Shown: positions 8,919 to 16,769 of the stretch, piece after piece
How positions within the stretch are numbered: the stretch's first letter is position 1
Layout: each line of letters begins with the position of its first letter
Source of the DNA: an uncultured Acetatifactor sp.
Lineage (GTDB): Bacteria > Bacillota > Clostridia > Lachnospirales > Lachnospiraceae
Assembly (NCBI GenBank): GCA_910586515.1
Contig: CAJUGL010000008.1
Coordinates: 21,681-84,820, forward strand
Reading direction: 5' to 3'
DNA length: 63,140 nucleotides
Made by a program: the position numbers and the translations under genes
The notes under the pieces: generated by a model
Databases searched by the model: none
What the model was told of the DNA's origin: nothing
Seen by the model: the letters and a program-made list of their open reading frames with translations, nothing else

Positions 8919-9212
8919 TCAAAAACCTGGATGGAAATCCCCTACATAAACATACGCCTTACCCGTCTCATTCTTCCGCAACTCCGTGTAATCCCTTTTT
9001 GAAATCACCAATAAATAAGCTTCCCCTTTATAATAGATATGCATTACATAGTATGGCCGTAGGCTGCGCCTCTGCCTAAGCTGTCTCACTGAAAAGCCTA
9101 CTTCTTTCCACCCCAGGTTGACGCCTTTCCTAAATAGCATTGCCACTATCACTAAGATGGATACGTTTACTGCCACATTTGCCAATGTCCATATAATAAT
9201 GTCTTTCACCAC
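8919..9212 (-). CDS. Small membrane protein, element accessory
   Basis: 97 residues with one N-terminal membrane segment (IIIWTLANVAVNVSILVIVAMLF), then a basic region and a compact C-terminal part rich in Tyr (HIYYKGEAYLLVISKRDYTEL). It starts with GTG behind AGAGG. The C-terminal part looks like a small beta domain facing the cytoplasm or exterior. No family recognised. It lies between the control region and the ArpU-like gene. Confidence 0.45.
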   Translation of the reverse strand: MVKDIIIWTLANVAVNVSILVIVAMLFRKGVNLGWKEVGFSVRQLRQRRSLRPYYVMHIYYKGEAYLLVISKRDYTELRKNETGKAYVYVGDFHPGF

Positions 9213-9323
9213 GTTTTCCTCTCTCTAATTCAATCTTATATAATCCAACTGTCACCGCCTTTATATTCATTAAGTCCTGCATACAGAGTCCGTCATCAGC
9301 CTCTCCATAATCCCTTATTCCTA

Positions 9324-9860
9324 CTATACTTTCTCTTGCTTTCCAGGGACAAACTGCTCCAAGACTTCCATGCTGTCCTTAGACGTATATCCCCACAAAA
9401 TGGAACTCAGCGCCCCGATGCATTCCTGTCTCTTCCTGTAATATGTCCGCATGCTGATATCCCTGATGTGCGGGCGGAGCTTCTCGATAATCTCCTCCAC
9501 ATTCCGAAGCTGCTGTGGCGAAAGATAGGAATAATACAGCAGCCAGTAATAGCTCTCACCATTCTTATGCTTATTCCGCAGCAAATCAATGGCGCTGTCC
9601 AGAAGCTTCAGCATCCGATGGCTACGCTCAATGCACTGGGCGTGGTGCTCAATGTCACTCCCTGCAATATCGGCTCCCGCCAGATAGACTGAATCCAGGA
9701 AGTCCTCAATCGTGTTGCCATATTCAATCTCAAATTTGTTTCGTACCTGCTGCACGGAAAGCTCCAGGCTCCTCACCACGTCCCTGTATTTCTTAAGCAG
9801 TTTCCATGTATCATGATACAAAGGCTCCTCAACAATAATCATTTCATCCTTTTTTCCCAT
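9324..9860 (-). CDS. ArpU/sigma-like small regulator
   Basis: ATG at 9860 is used because AAGGGGAG sits 8 nt upstream; the longer frame to 9956 is unlikely. The protein has 178 residues, is mostly helical, and carries charged N-terminal helices (WKLLKKYRDVVRSLELSVQQVRNKF) and a C-terminal part with RPHIRDISMRTYYRKRQECIGALSSILWG that resembles the HTH end of ArpU-type phage/element regulators. It may control expression of element genes. The function is inferred only from this resemblance. Confidence 0.45.
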   Translation of the reverse strand: MGKKDEMIIVEEPLYHDTWKLLKKYRDVVRSLELSVQQVRNKFEIEYGNTIEDFLDSVYLAGADIAGSDIEHHAQCIERSHRMLKLLDSAIDLLRNKHKNGESYYWLLYYSYLSPQQLRNVEEIIEKLRPHIRDISMRTYYRKRQECIGALSSILWGYTSKDSMEVLEQFVPGKQEKV

Positions 9861-10029
9861 TCCAAATCTCCCCTTTACCTTATTATGATGGATTGTTTCC
9901 ATGCAAAAATAATCTGCAGTTACTGCCCTTGTCCAATTGTACTGCAAAAAGAGCATGCCAACGGAAGAAAAAGCGCCATCCGCCCCATCCTGTCACTGCT
10001 GCCCTGTGCCGCCCTGGCATTCTGCCATC

Positions 10030-11181
10030 CTATCCCCCGCCAAAGCCATGTGCCATGTCATGGCTGACAAGGCTCGCATAATACTGGCTGATAGTCACAG
10101 GGGCATTAAAGAGGGCGGAAAGTGTATAGGCGCGGATATTTCCCACAAGTGTGGTATTCCTGTCCAGGCAGTCCATCACATATTCGATATGTGAGCTGTC
10201 AAGCTTCAGAAAACGGTTCTTTGCCACCTCCGTGCACATGTCCTCCTGGTTGATGCGGACAGTCCTGCGGGTGCTGCAGCAGACCTCCACCATAAGCTCC
10301 ACGAATCCGTCCAGCCGTTCCCTGTCATAGGGATGCCGCTCCAGGAGGATGCTGTAGCTGATGTTCTCCCGAATCAGTGCACGATAAGCGCTGTATAGTC
10401 CCATCTTATCCATCTGTCCTGCCACATTTTTTCCCTCTGCCCACTCTCCCCTGCCTGCCGTTTCCTTTTCATTGCCGGGTTCCGTCTTTCCATGCCCTTC
10501 CCCAGGCTGCACCGGTAAGGCGCTGCCCGTCTCCGGTCCTGGTTTTTCCGTCCTCCAGGGATTGATAGATGGATCAGTCTCACTCCTCTCAGTATTGTTC
10601 AGGTCAGTATTATTTGTTTGTGATTTTCGCAATTCCTGATTTGTGATTTTCACGTTTCCTGATTTGTGATTTTCACAATTCTGGATTTGTGATTTTGAAT
10701 CCCTGGGCTGTCCAGACATACCTGGGGGCATGGCTGTTTTCCCTGTCGCCGGTTTTCTCCCCGAGAATGCAGTCCCTTCTGAAAAATCCGGTGAAGGGTT
10801 CCATCCTGGTGCATTCGGCTTCTGGATGAAATTCTTCACATAAATCACGTTGGGCTTCCCAAGCCCCCGTCTTTTACGTTCAATCAGCCCCACCCCCTTT
10901 ATGCAGTCCAGCTCCCCCAGCAGCCTGTTTGCCTTCTGCTCCGCACACACAAGCGTCTCCATCACATCAGCAATCGTAAATATAATGTATACCCTGCCAT
11001 CCCCGTCCACCCACCCATTTTTTATGGAGAGCGACATCCTGTCCAGCAGGAGCCCGTAAAGCGCTTTCGCCTCCACGGACACCCCCCGGAAACGGCTGTC
11101 TGTAAACAGCACTTTAGGAATACGGTAAAAGCTGTACTGCTCCGCCTCGTTGCCATAGTAATAATCCAGTTCAAGCGGCAT
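10030..11181 (-). CDS. RepA_N-type replication initiator with DUF6017-like tail
   Basis: About 383 residues from ATG 11181, which follows AGGGGG by 7 nt; the frame is open to 11286 but that overlaps a terminator. Residues about 17-95 (YRIPKVLFTDSRFRGVSVEAKALYG, then TIADVMETL...KANRLLGEL) match the winged-helix RepA_N domain that binds the plasmid origin. The middle (about 115-270) is a polar linker containing the iterons described separately. The C-terminal 110 residues resemble DUF6017, usual in these proteins. RepA_N proteins start theta replication of low-copy Firmicutes plasmids and often contain their own origin in the gene. It lies downstream of parA-parB, separated by a terminator. 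Confidence 0.85.
   Translation of the reverse strand: MPLELDYYYGNEAEQYSFYRIPKVLFTDSRFRGVSVEAKALYGLLLDRMSLSIKNGWVDGDGRVYIIFTIADVMETLVCAEQKANRLLGELDCIKGVGLIERKRRGLGKPNVIYVKNFIQKPNAPGWNPSPDFSEGTAFSGRKPATGKTAMPPGMSGQPRDSKSQIQNCENHKSGNVKITNQELRKSQTNNTDLNNTERSETDPSINPWRTEKPGPETGSALPVQPGEGHGKTEPGNEKETAGRGEWAEGKNVAGQMDKMGLYSAYRALIRENISYSILLERHPYDRERLDGFVELMVEVCCSTRRTVRINQEDMCTEVAKNRFLKLDSSHIEYVMDCLDRNTTLVGNIRAYTLSALFNAPVTISQYYASLVSHDMAHGFGGG
10617..10696. repeat. Four 23-bp-period iterons inside rep (candidate origin)
   Basis: The 11-mer TTTGTGATTTT occurs at 10617, 10640, 10663 and 10686, exactly 23 bp apart, with partly conserved flanks (CACAATT or CGCAATT, then TCCTGA or CTGGA). 23 is not a multiple of three, so each copy is read in a different frame and the protein shows no matching repeat. 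The constraint is therefore on DNA. RepA_N plasmids are known to carry origin repeats within the rep gene. Confidence 0.75.
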
Positions 11182-11248
11182 ATGGTTTCCCCCTTTCCTG
11201 TGCATGGCCCGGCATGCTGTAGCCGCCTGCACGAATCCGTAAGAACGC

Positions 11249-11300
11249 AAAAAAGACGTCCAACGACCTGCTTTGAGCCAAGTCACTGGACGGCTTTTTT
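11249..11300. terminator. Bidirectional terminator-like hairpin between parB and rep
   Basis: AAAAAAGACGTCCA at 11249-11262 pairs with TGGACGGCTTTTTT at 11287-11300 with one mismatch and a 24-nt loop. A T-run follows the stem on either strand. It separates parA-parB from rep, so rep probably has its own promoter. Confidence 0.65.
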
Positions 11301-11320
11301 ACGGCACTGCCCGTAACAGT

Positions 11321-12250
11321 TTATTCCGTTACGCCGTTATTGTCCTTTTTCCATGTCTCCAGGAGGGAGAAGATGACTTCCTCCACCTGTGCCTGGGAAT
11401 ATGACTGGGGAAAATACTGTCTCAGTCTTTCCTTTTTCAGCGTCACCTGTACAGGCGCCGCCCGTTCCTCTGTAAGAATCGCATCCATTACATCCCGGTT
11501 CAGTTTCCCCTCCTGGCTGTGCTTTTTCAGCCGCCTTGCCTGTTCCAGGGACGGGATGACAGCCAGTCTCCCCATAAGTTCCAGCAGCTGTCCCTGTTCC
11601 TCTTTTGTCAGGTAGGACAGCTCCACTGCCGGATTGAACGGAACCTTCTTGTCATCCACCATCTGAAGAATTTCAGCCAGAAGTTCCGTCAAGCGGATGT
11701 AACGCTGCACCTGCTTATAATTTTCTCCCGATTCATCTGCAATGATTTCTACTGAAAGCTTCCTCTTTAAATTCTGGACAACTTGTCCAGAATTATTTCC
11801 TGACGGCCTGCCTGCTTTCCGCCTGATTGCCTCCAGCTTCATCTTATAAGCCCATGCTTTCTCACTGGGAAGCAGATTCTCCCTCTGGATGTTGCTGTCC
11901 ACCATAAACAGGGTAGCTTCGTCATCATCTAGTTCGCGGATAATGACAGGCATGGTTGCTTCCCCCGCCAGTTCCAGCGCATGCCTGCGCCGGTGTCCCG
12001 CAAGCAGTTCATAACCGCCCTCCCCACGGGGGCGGACAATGCCAGGAACAAGCACGCCATGAAGCCTGATGCTTTCCACCATCTCCTCCATGGCCTCATC
12101 ATCCATCACCTTGAAGGGATGCCCCTTAAAGGGGAAAAGCTCCCCAAGGGCAATCTCCTGTACCTTTTCCCCCGTTGTCCCAGTTGCATCACCCACCGAA
12201 AACAGGTCATCATAAGAAGTCATCTGGATATTCCTTGCACTGCTCTTCAT
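11321..12250 (-). CDS. parB: ParB-type partition protein
   Basis: 309 residues. An N-terminal ParB/Srx nuclease-like domain shows ELFPFKGHPFKV and GHRRRHALELAG (CTP-binding motif region) and NIQRENLLPSEKAWAY, followed by an HTH region (NYKQVQRYIRLTELL) and a C-terminal helical part. It would bind parS sites and load as a sliding clamp to segregate the element with ParA. Its ATG overlaps the parA stop by 4 bases, typical of par operons. The C-terminal VTLKKERLRQYFPQ part is shared with similar plasmid ParBs. Confidence 0.9.
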   Translation of the reverse strand: MKSSARNIQMTSYDDLFSVGDATGTTGEKVQEIALGELFPFKGHPFKVMDDEAMEEMVESIRLHGVLVPGIVRPRGEGGYELLAGHRRRHALELAGEATMPVIIRELDDDEATLFMVDSNIQRENLLPSEKAWAYKMKLEAIRRKAGRPSGNNSGQVVQNLKRKLSVEIIADESGENYKQVQRYIRLTELLAEILQMVDDKKVPFNPAVELSYLTKEEQGQLLELMGRLAVIPSLEQARRLKKHSQEGKLNRDVMDAILTEERAAPVQVTLKKERLRQYFPQSYSQAQVEEVIFSLLETWKKDNNGVTE

Positions 12251-13029
12251 GATCCCGTCACCTCCCTGGTAAATGCCAGATAGGCTGCAGCCGCTTTCCC
12301 GGACGGGTCATGCCGGTAGATGCTCTTCCCCTCCGCGCTGGTCTCCGCCACCCGCACTGACATGGGAATGATGCTGTCAAAGACCCGCAGTTTCCCATCA
12401 TAAGTGCTGTGTAAGAGCTCCACGATGTCCTTCGCATAGTTTGTCCGCATATCCGCCATGGTCACAAGAATCCCGGAAACGGAAAGCCCCGGGTTGATCT
12501 GGCGGCGTACCTTTGCAATCGTCCGAAGGAGCTGCTCCAGCCCCTTGATTGAAAGGTATTGGCTGGCGCAGGGAATAATCACATGATCCGCAGCCGCAAG
12601 GGCGTTGATTGTCAGCATCCCCAGGGATGGCATGGTATCCAGGACTATGGCATCATAGGAATCCCTCACCAGCTTCAGGAACTCCCGCAGGACCGTCTCC
12701 CTGCTCATGGTATTCACCAGCGTAACCTCCATACCCGACAACTCAATGTTGGCAGGAATCAGTTCCACCCCTTCCTCATGCCGGAGAATCCCATAGCCCT
12801 CCGGCAGGGGTGTGTCATTGATGATGCCGCCTAGTATGTCAGCCAACGTAACCTCAAGCTTGTCCGTCTGCTGGTATCCCAAGCTGGCTGTCATCGAACC
12901 CTGGGCATCCATATCAATCAGGAGCACTTTCTTTCCCTCACGGGCGAGTCCAATGCCAAAACCGACACTCGTGACAGTTTTGGCGCACCCGCCTTTCTGG
13001 TTACATACCGCATAAACAGTCGCCGCCAT
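12247..13029 (-). CDS. parA: ParA-type partition ATPase
   Basis: 260 residues from ATG 13029, which has GGGAGG 7 nt upstream; the GTG two codons earlier is less likely. A deviant Walker A (NQKGGCAKTVT), Walker A' (LLIDMDAQGSMTASLG) and Walker B (IVLDTMPSLGMLTINAL) mark a MinD/ParA ATPase. The second Gly of the usual KGGxGKT is Cys-Ala here, a tolerated variation. ParA moves ParB-parS complexes on the nucleoid. It is translationally coupled to parB and overlaps the end of the DUF5348 gene. Confidence 0.92.
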   Translation of the reverse strand: MAATVYAVCNQKGGCAKTVTSVGFGIGLAREGKKVLLIDMDAQGSMTASLGYQQTDKLEVTLADILGGIINDTPLPEGYGILRHEEGVELIPANIELSGMEVTLVNTMSRETVLREFLKLVRDSYDAIVLDTMPSLGMLTINALAAADHVIIPCASQYLSIKGLEQLLRTIAKVRRQINPGLSVSGILVTMADMRTNYAKDIVELLHSTYDGKLRVFDSIIPMSVRVAETSAEGKSIYRHDPSGKAAAAYLAFTREVTGS

Positions 13030-13031
13030 AG

Positions 13032-13478
13032 TCACACCTCCCCTCTGACCCGGACGGTCAGGCCATCCATCTCTACGCTGCCACAGCCAACCAGGTAATA
13101 GCCTTTTTCATTATGTTCCAGCCTGGTCCATACCCAGTAGGGCACTTCGTGGTATCCGTCTTCCACTAGGGCCTCAATGGGACTTCCACAGGTATAATAA
13201 TGTCCACCGTCCGTCTCATATCTCCCGGATTCATTTTTATGCAGCCGACTCACCTCCCGAATAGGGAGTGCAAGATATGTAAGCCTGCCTCTCACTTCAT
13301 CCAGGTTACGCATAATGGCCTGTAGTTCCTCCAGAAGAAAAAGCTGCTCGCCATCCCTGTAGTTGATATCCAGGCCGCTCAGATCATCATAATCGTCATA
13401 AGTCGAACATCTCAAAACACTGTCTATTTTCCATTTCAAATCATTTGTCTTTTTCAATACCATTTTTAAATCTGCCAT
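13032..13478 (-). CDS. DUF5348-like element protein
   Basis: 148 residues from ATG 13478, which has an excellent AGGAGG 6 nt upstream. The N-terminal half is helical and charged; the C-terminal half (SGRYETDGGHYYTCGSPIEALVEDG, then HNEKGYYLVG) resembles DUF5348, a small beta-rich domain of unknown function common in Firmicutes mobile elements. It is the outermost element gene at the pstB junction and the first gene of the DUF5348-parA-parB operon. Confidence 0.65.
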   Translation of the reverse strand: MADLKMVLKKTNDLKWKIDSVLRCSTYDDYDDLSGLDINYRDGEQLFLLEELQAIMRNLDEVRGRLTYLALPIREVSRLHKNESGRYETDGGHYYTCGSPIEALVEDGYHEVPYWVWTRLEHNEKGYYLVGCGSVEMDGLTVRVRGEV

Positions 13479-13566
13479 ACTTTCCCTCCTGTATTGTAGA
13501 CTATCCTTTTTGGTTTCTATCTCCATTAATGGAGTTTTGTTCTCCTTTCGCCTGAATTCTAACGGG

Positions 13567-13629
13567 TAAAAAAATAAGCATAACCGGTGAAAGCCGCTTG
13601 TTTCCTGGCTTTTTCGGGTTATGCTTATT
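13567..13629 (-). terminator. Strong terminator at the element-pstB junction
   Basis: A 23-nt arm at 13573-13595 pairs with 13607-13629 at 20 of 23 positions (outer AATAAGCATAACC perfectly), with an 11-nt loop. On the minus strand the stem is followed by seven T. It would stop the pst transcript just after the truncated pstB and shield the element. The same palindrome could also be part of the recombination site. Confidence 0.75.
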
Positions 13630-13634
13630 ATAAC

Positions 13635-13955
13635 TCAGGCATTGTCATATATGCTCATGGGAAAAGGATTTGGCCGCTGAAATACCATGCCTACGCGTTT
13701 CCGCAGCAGGGTCACGTCCACTCTGCTGTCGTAAATATCCTCCCCGTCCAGAAGTACCTGTCCGGTTATCTTCACCCTCTCCGCCAAATCATTCATTCGA
13801 TTCAGACATTTCAAAAAAGTTGACTTCCCGCAGCCGCTGGGACCGATCAGCGCAGTGACCGCATTTTTTCTTATTTCCATGCTTACGTTTTTCAGGGCAT
13901 GTTTTTCTCCGTAATAAAGATGCAGATTCCGCACCGAGATTTTGCCTGTCTCCAT
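13635..13955 (-). pseudogene. pstB: pstB, 5' part only, interrupted
   Basis: PstB is the ATPase of the PstSCAB high-affinity phosphate importer, usually about 250 residues. Here the frame has 106. Walker A GPSGCGKST (38-46) and the Q-loop region (VFQRPNPFPMSIYDN) are present, but the signature motif, Walker B and H-loop are missing. The match to the family ends at YDN, where homologues continue with VAYGP; here Ala-stop follows, then the terminator and the conjugative element. The gene is therefore cut by insertion rather than by a point mutation. The importer cannot work unless the element excises precisely or another ATPase stands in. Confidence 0.9.
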
Positions 13956-13976
13956 TTTCCGCTCCGTTCCCGAACA

Positions 13977-14870
13977 TCAGCCTTTAAGGCGGCCTGCCAG
14001 TCTCAGCAGGAGATTGAGGAGAACGGCTGCCATAATCAGAACGCAGCCTATGCCGAAAGCAGTTTTGTACTCCCCCTTCTGCATCTGCAGATACAGTTCC
14101 ACAGCCAGCGTGCCACCGGGTTCCGCCGCTTTCCGCCCGATTCCCCGCACATTTTCCCAGAATCCCCGGCCCGCTTTGGGCAGAAGACGCGCGCTGCCGG
14201 CCGTAAAAAGCAAAGCGGCCGATTCCCCCAGAATACGTCCCACCGCCAGGAGGATACCGGTCAATATGCCGGTACGGGCACAAGGAAGCAGAATGGTCCG
14301 AATCAGATACCATTTTGCGGCCCCCAGTCCCAGAGCGCCCTCACGGTAAGCATCCGGCACTGCAGACAGCGCCTCCTGTGTACTGCGCACAATCAGCGGC
14401 AGAACCATGATCGCCAATGTCAGAGATCCGCTGAGCAAAGAATAGCCCAGCCCCAACACCCTGCCGAAAAATACCATTCCGAACAGGCCGAAAATAACGG
14501 AGGGTATACCTGCCAGTATCTCCGTTGTCAGCTCAATAAGCCTCACCATCCGTCCCCGCCCTGCGTATTCGTTCAGGTAGACCGCACACCCAACGCCCAA
14601 AGGAACTGCCGCAGACAGCGTAATCCCCATCAGGAAGAAGGTATTCAGCAAATTTCCGCCGATTCCCACCGTCCCCTTCAGTGCGCTTGTGGCGGTGAAA
14701 AAAAAGCGCAGGCTCAGGACACGGAATCCTCTGGAAAACACATAGGCCATGATTCCCAACAGCAGAAAAACCGACAGAGAAGCCGCCCCGTAAATCACCG
14801 CCGTCCAAAACAGCTCTCCGGGCCTTTTCCTTTTTCCGTACAGCGAAAGTTCATCCATCTCTTTCTCCAT
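13977..14870 (-). CDS. pstA: Phosphate ABC transporter permease PstA
   Basis: 297 residues with six hydrophobic segments and the permease EAA loop (EGALGLGAAKWYLIRTILLP) that docks on PstB. Pairs with PstC to form the phosphate channel. Its start overlaps the end of pstC by 20 bases, and pstB begins about 20 bases downstream, so the operon order pstS-pstC-pstA-pstB is standard. No defect is visible in this subunit. Confidence 0.95.
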   Translation of the reverse strand: MEKEMDELSLYGKRKRPGELFWTAVIYGAASLSVFLLLGIMAYVFSRGFRVLSLRFFFTATSALKGTVGIGGNLLNTFFLMGITLSAAVPLGVGCAVYLNEYAGRGRMVRLIELTTEILAGIPSVIFGLFGMVFFGRVLGLGYSLLSGSLTLAIMVLPLIVRSTQEALSAVPDAYREGALGLGAAKWYLIRTILLPCARTGILTGILLAVGRILGESAALLFTAGSARLLPKAGRGFWENVRGIGRKAAEPGGTLAVELYLQMQKGEYKTAFGIGCVLIMAAVLLNLLLRLAGRLKG

Positions 14871-15804
14871 ATCCTTTCCTGATTATCTCTGCCGCCATAT
14901 TGATCAACAGGATAAACACAAACAGCACCAGCCCCACGGCAAACAACATCTGTCTGTGCAGTCCCTGGGCATAGCCCATCTCGCTGACAATAGCCGTGGT
15001 GAGAAAACGGACGGAGCGAAAGGGGAAGGGGATATTTATGCTCCCGCCGGACACCAGGGTAATCGCCATAGCCTCCCCCATGGCCCTGCCCACGCCCAAT
15101 ACTGCCGCAGTGATTATCCCCGGCCTGGCGGCAGGTAAAACAGAGCGAAATATTGTCTGAATCCGGGTAGCCCCAAGCGCCAGAGACGCCTCTCTGATTT
15201 CCGGCCCTACAGCCCTTACGGAGGCCTCGCTGATACTGATGACTGTGGGCAGGATCATCACCGCCAGCACCAATGCGGCTGACAGCAGATTTGCTCCCCC
15301 TGTAAAACGGTGTGCGGGCGAGGAGGCAAACAGCTTCATCTCCACTCTATACATCAGCGGATTCAGCAGATAAATGCCCACCAGACCATAGATCACGGAA
15401 GGAATGCCTGCCAGCACATCCACGGCTCCCCTGACTGCCCATGCAGTCTTCGGGCCGGCCACTTCCGCCAAAAACACTGCCGTCAGAATCCCGACAGGAA
15501 CGCCCACAGCCACGGCAAGCAATGTTCCCACAAGGGAGGTAAGGACAATGAGAAGAATACCAAACTTTGGTTCCCGGGCAGTGGGATCCCATACCGTGCC
15601 GAAGAGTATATCCATCAGCCCCACTTCCCTGATAGCCGGAATCCCGCAAAACAGCAGATAAACGGTAACGGATACCAACGCCAGCACAGCGGCGGCAGCG
15701 CAGAACGCAAACAGCGCCTCTGCCGCCTCCTCTGTTTTCTCCCTTGCTCCCGCTGTCCTCTTTTGTGCATTCTTTTTTACAACTATATTTATACTGTTTT
15801 CCAT
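14851..15804 (-). CDS. pstC: Phosphate ABC transporter permease PstC
   Basis: 317 residues from ATG 15804, which has GGAG close upstream; the frame extends to 15828 but would overlap pstS. A charged cytoplasmic N-terminus is followed by six membrane helices and an EAA loop (IREASLALGATRIQTIFRSVLP). AGIPSVIYGLVG is typical of PstC. The gene begins one base after the pstS stop. Confidence 0.95.
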   Translation of the reverse strand: MENSINIVVKKNAQKRTAGAREKTEEAAEALFAFCAAAAVLALVSVTVYLLFCGIPAIREVGLMDILFGTVWDPTAREPKFGILLIVLTSLVGTLLAVAVGVPVGILTAVFLAEVAGPKTAWAVRGAVDVLAGIPSVIYGLVGIYLLNPLMYRVEMKLFASSPAHRFTGGANLLSAALVLAVMILPTVISISEASVRAVGPEIREASLALGATRIQTIFRSVLPAARPGIITAAVLGVGRAMGEAMAITLVSGGSINIPFPFRSVRFLTTAIVSEMGYAQGLHRQMLFAVGLVLFVFILLINMAAEIIRKGYGERDG

Positions 15805-15805
15805 T

Positions 15806-16696
15806 TTACTCCAATTTCCCGGGAACAATTCCCGCCTTCCTCAGCAACTCCCGGCCTTCGCTGCCATACACATAGGCAAACCAGGTCCGCACCAATGGAC
15901 TCTGGCGGGATAATCCGTTATGTGTCACCATAATGAAAGGTCTGTACAGAGGATACTCTCCTGCTTCCAGACCTGTCATTCCCGGTTCTGCCCCGTCCAG
16001 GGAAACTGCCCTGACCTTCCCTCCTTCCTCACTTCTCCCGACTCTTTCCGCCGCCTCAAAGGAAACATAGCCGATTGCCCCGGGCGTAACCGCAATTCTT
16101 GCCAGAACCGCTCCCGTGCTGTCCAGCTCGTTCGCATATGTACATCGCCCCTCTATATTCAGCAGCTCTTCGAAAGCGCTTCTTGTGCCGGACCCGGCCT
16201 CCCGCCCGATTACCACCACAGGCACATCCCTTCCTCCCAGCAAGGCCCAATTTCTCACCTTTCCGGTAAATATATCCGACAGCTGTTCTTTCGTAAGGTC
16301 CGCTACACCGTTTGTCCCGTCCACACATACAGCGATGCCGTCAAATCCTATTATATGTTCCTCCGCCCCCTTCTCCCGTTCCTCTTTCTTCAGATACCTG
16401 GAAGAATTGCCGATATCCGCGCTCCCGGCCATGACAGCCTCTATCCCTGCGCTGGAACCGGTAAACTCCACTGTCACGATCACCTCAGGATATTTTTCCA
16501 TAAAGCTCTCCGCCAGCAGATTGGCTGCCTCCTCCATGGAAGAACTCCCAGCCAGTACGATTCCGCCGGATAAAGCCTCACTCCCCGGCTGATGAAAGCC
16601 ATAACCTGCCATAACTGTCATGGCAGTAACCGCAGCCAAAATCCCCGTCTTCCTCTGCCTTTTTACCAAATGACGTTTTTCCCTTACCTTCCCCAT
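15806..16696 (-). CDS. pstS: Phosphate-binding protein PstS without lipobox Cys
   Basis: 296 residues. The mature part shows the phosphate-binding features of PstS: GSSSMEEAANLLAESF, FTGSSAGIEAVMAGSADIGNSSR and REAGSGTRSAFEE. The basic N-terminus and hydrophobic core are those of an exported protein, but at the place where Firmicutes PstS has the lipobox L-A-G-C this one reads M-A-G-Y (residues about 29-32). TAT instead of TGT would be a single-base change. It may stay anchored by the uncleaved signal, be secreted freely, or be impaired. First gene of the pst operon. Confidence 0.93.
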   Translation of the reverse strand: MGKVREKRHLVKRQRKTGILAAVTAMTVMAGYGFHQPGSEALSGGIVLAGSSSMEEAANLLAESFMEKYPEVIVTVEFTGSSAGIEAVMAGSADIGNSSRYLKKEEREKGAEEHIIGFDGIAVCVDGTNGVADLTKEQLSDIFTGKVRNWALLGGRDVPVVVIGREAGSGTRSAFEELLNIEGRCTYANELDSTGAVLARIAVTPGAIGYVSFEAAERVGRSEEGGKVRAVSLDGAEPGMTGLEAGEYPLYRPFIMVTHNGLSRQSPLVRTWFAYVYGSEGRELLRKAGIVPGKLE

Positions 16697-16733
16697 CTCC
16701 TCTCTCCTGCGGAGGCGCCTGTGAACCGTAACC

Positions 16734-16756
16734 CGAAAATTCCTTTCGGGTTATTT
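16734..16756. promoter_or_regulatory. Perfect hairpin upstream of pstS
   Basis: AACCCGAAA and TTTCGGGTT form a perfect 9-bp stem with a 5-nt loop between the amidase gene and pstS. There is no T-run after it on the minus strand, so it may be a weak terminator of the amidase gene or a regulator site of the pst promoter. No PhoB box is obvious. Confidence 0.4.
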
Positions 16757-16769
16757 AACAGGTCCGACA

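Larger units (their letters stand above)
1..13637. mobile_element. Right part of a conjugative plasmid-like element integrated in pstB
   Basis: All genes in this stretch are leftward and belong to replication, partition or conjugation: DUF5348, ParA, ParB, RepA_N-type initiator, pilin-like protein, TrbL-like protein, C39 wall peptidase, VirB4 and DUF5697. The right edge is placed where PstB stops matching its family (about 13,635-13,650). The left edge is outside the window, as are a relaxase, a VirD4 coupling protein and an integrase, none of which is visible here. Combining ParAB and a theta-type initiator with an insertion point in a chromosomal gene suggests either an ICE that can replicate or an integrated conjugative plasmid. 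The boundary is an inference from the broken gene, not from a visible direct repeat. Confidence 0.75.

Noticed and set aside
10617..10696. CRISPR array
   Set aside because: Repeats are only 11-14 bp with 23-bp period inside a rep gene; no spacers, no cas genes.
1..13637. Prophage
   Set aside because: No capsid, terminase, portal or tail genes; VirB4, TrbL-like and partition genes point to conjugation.
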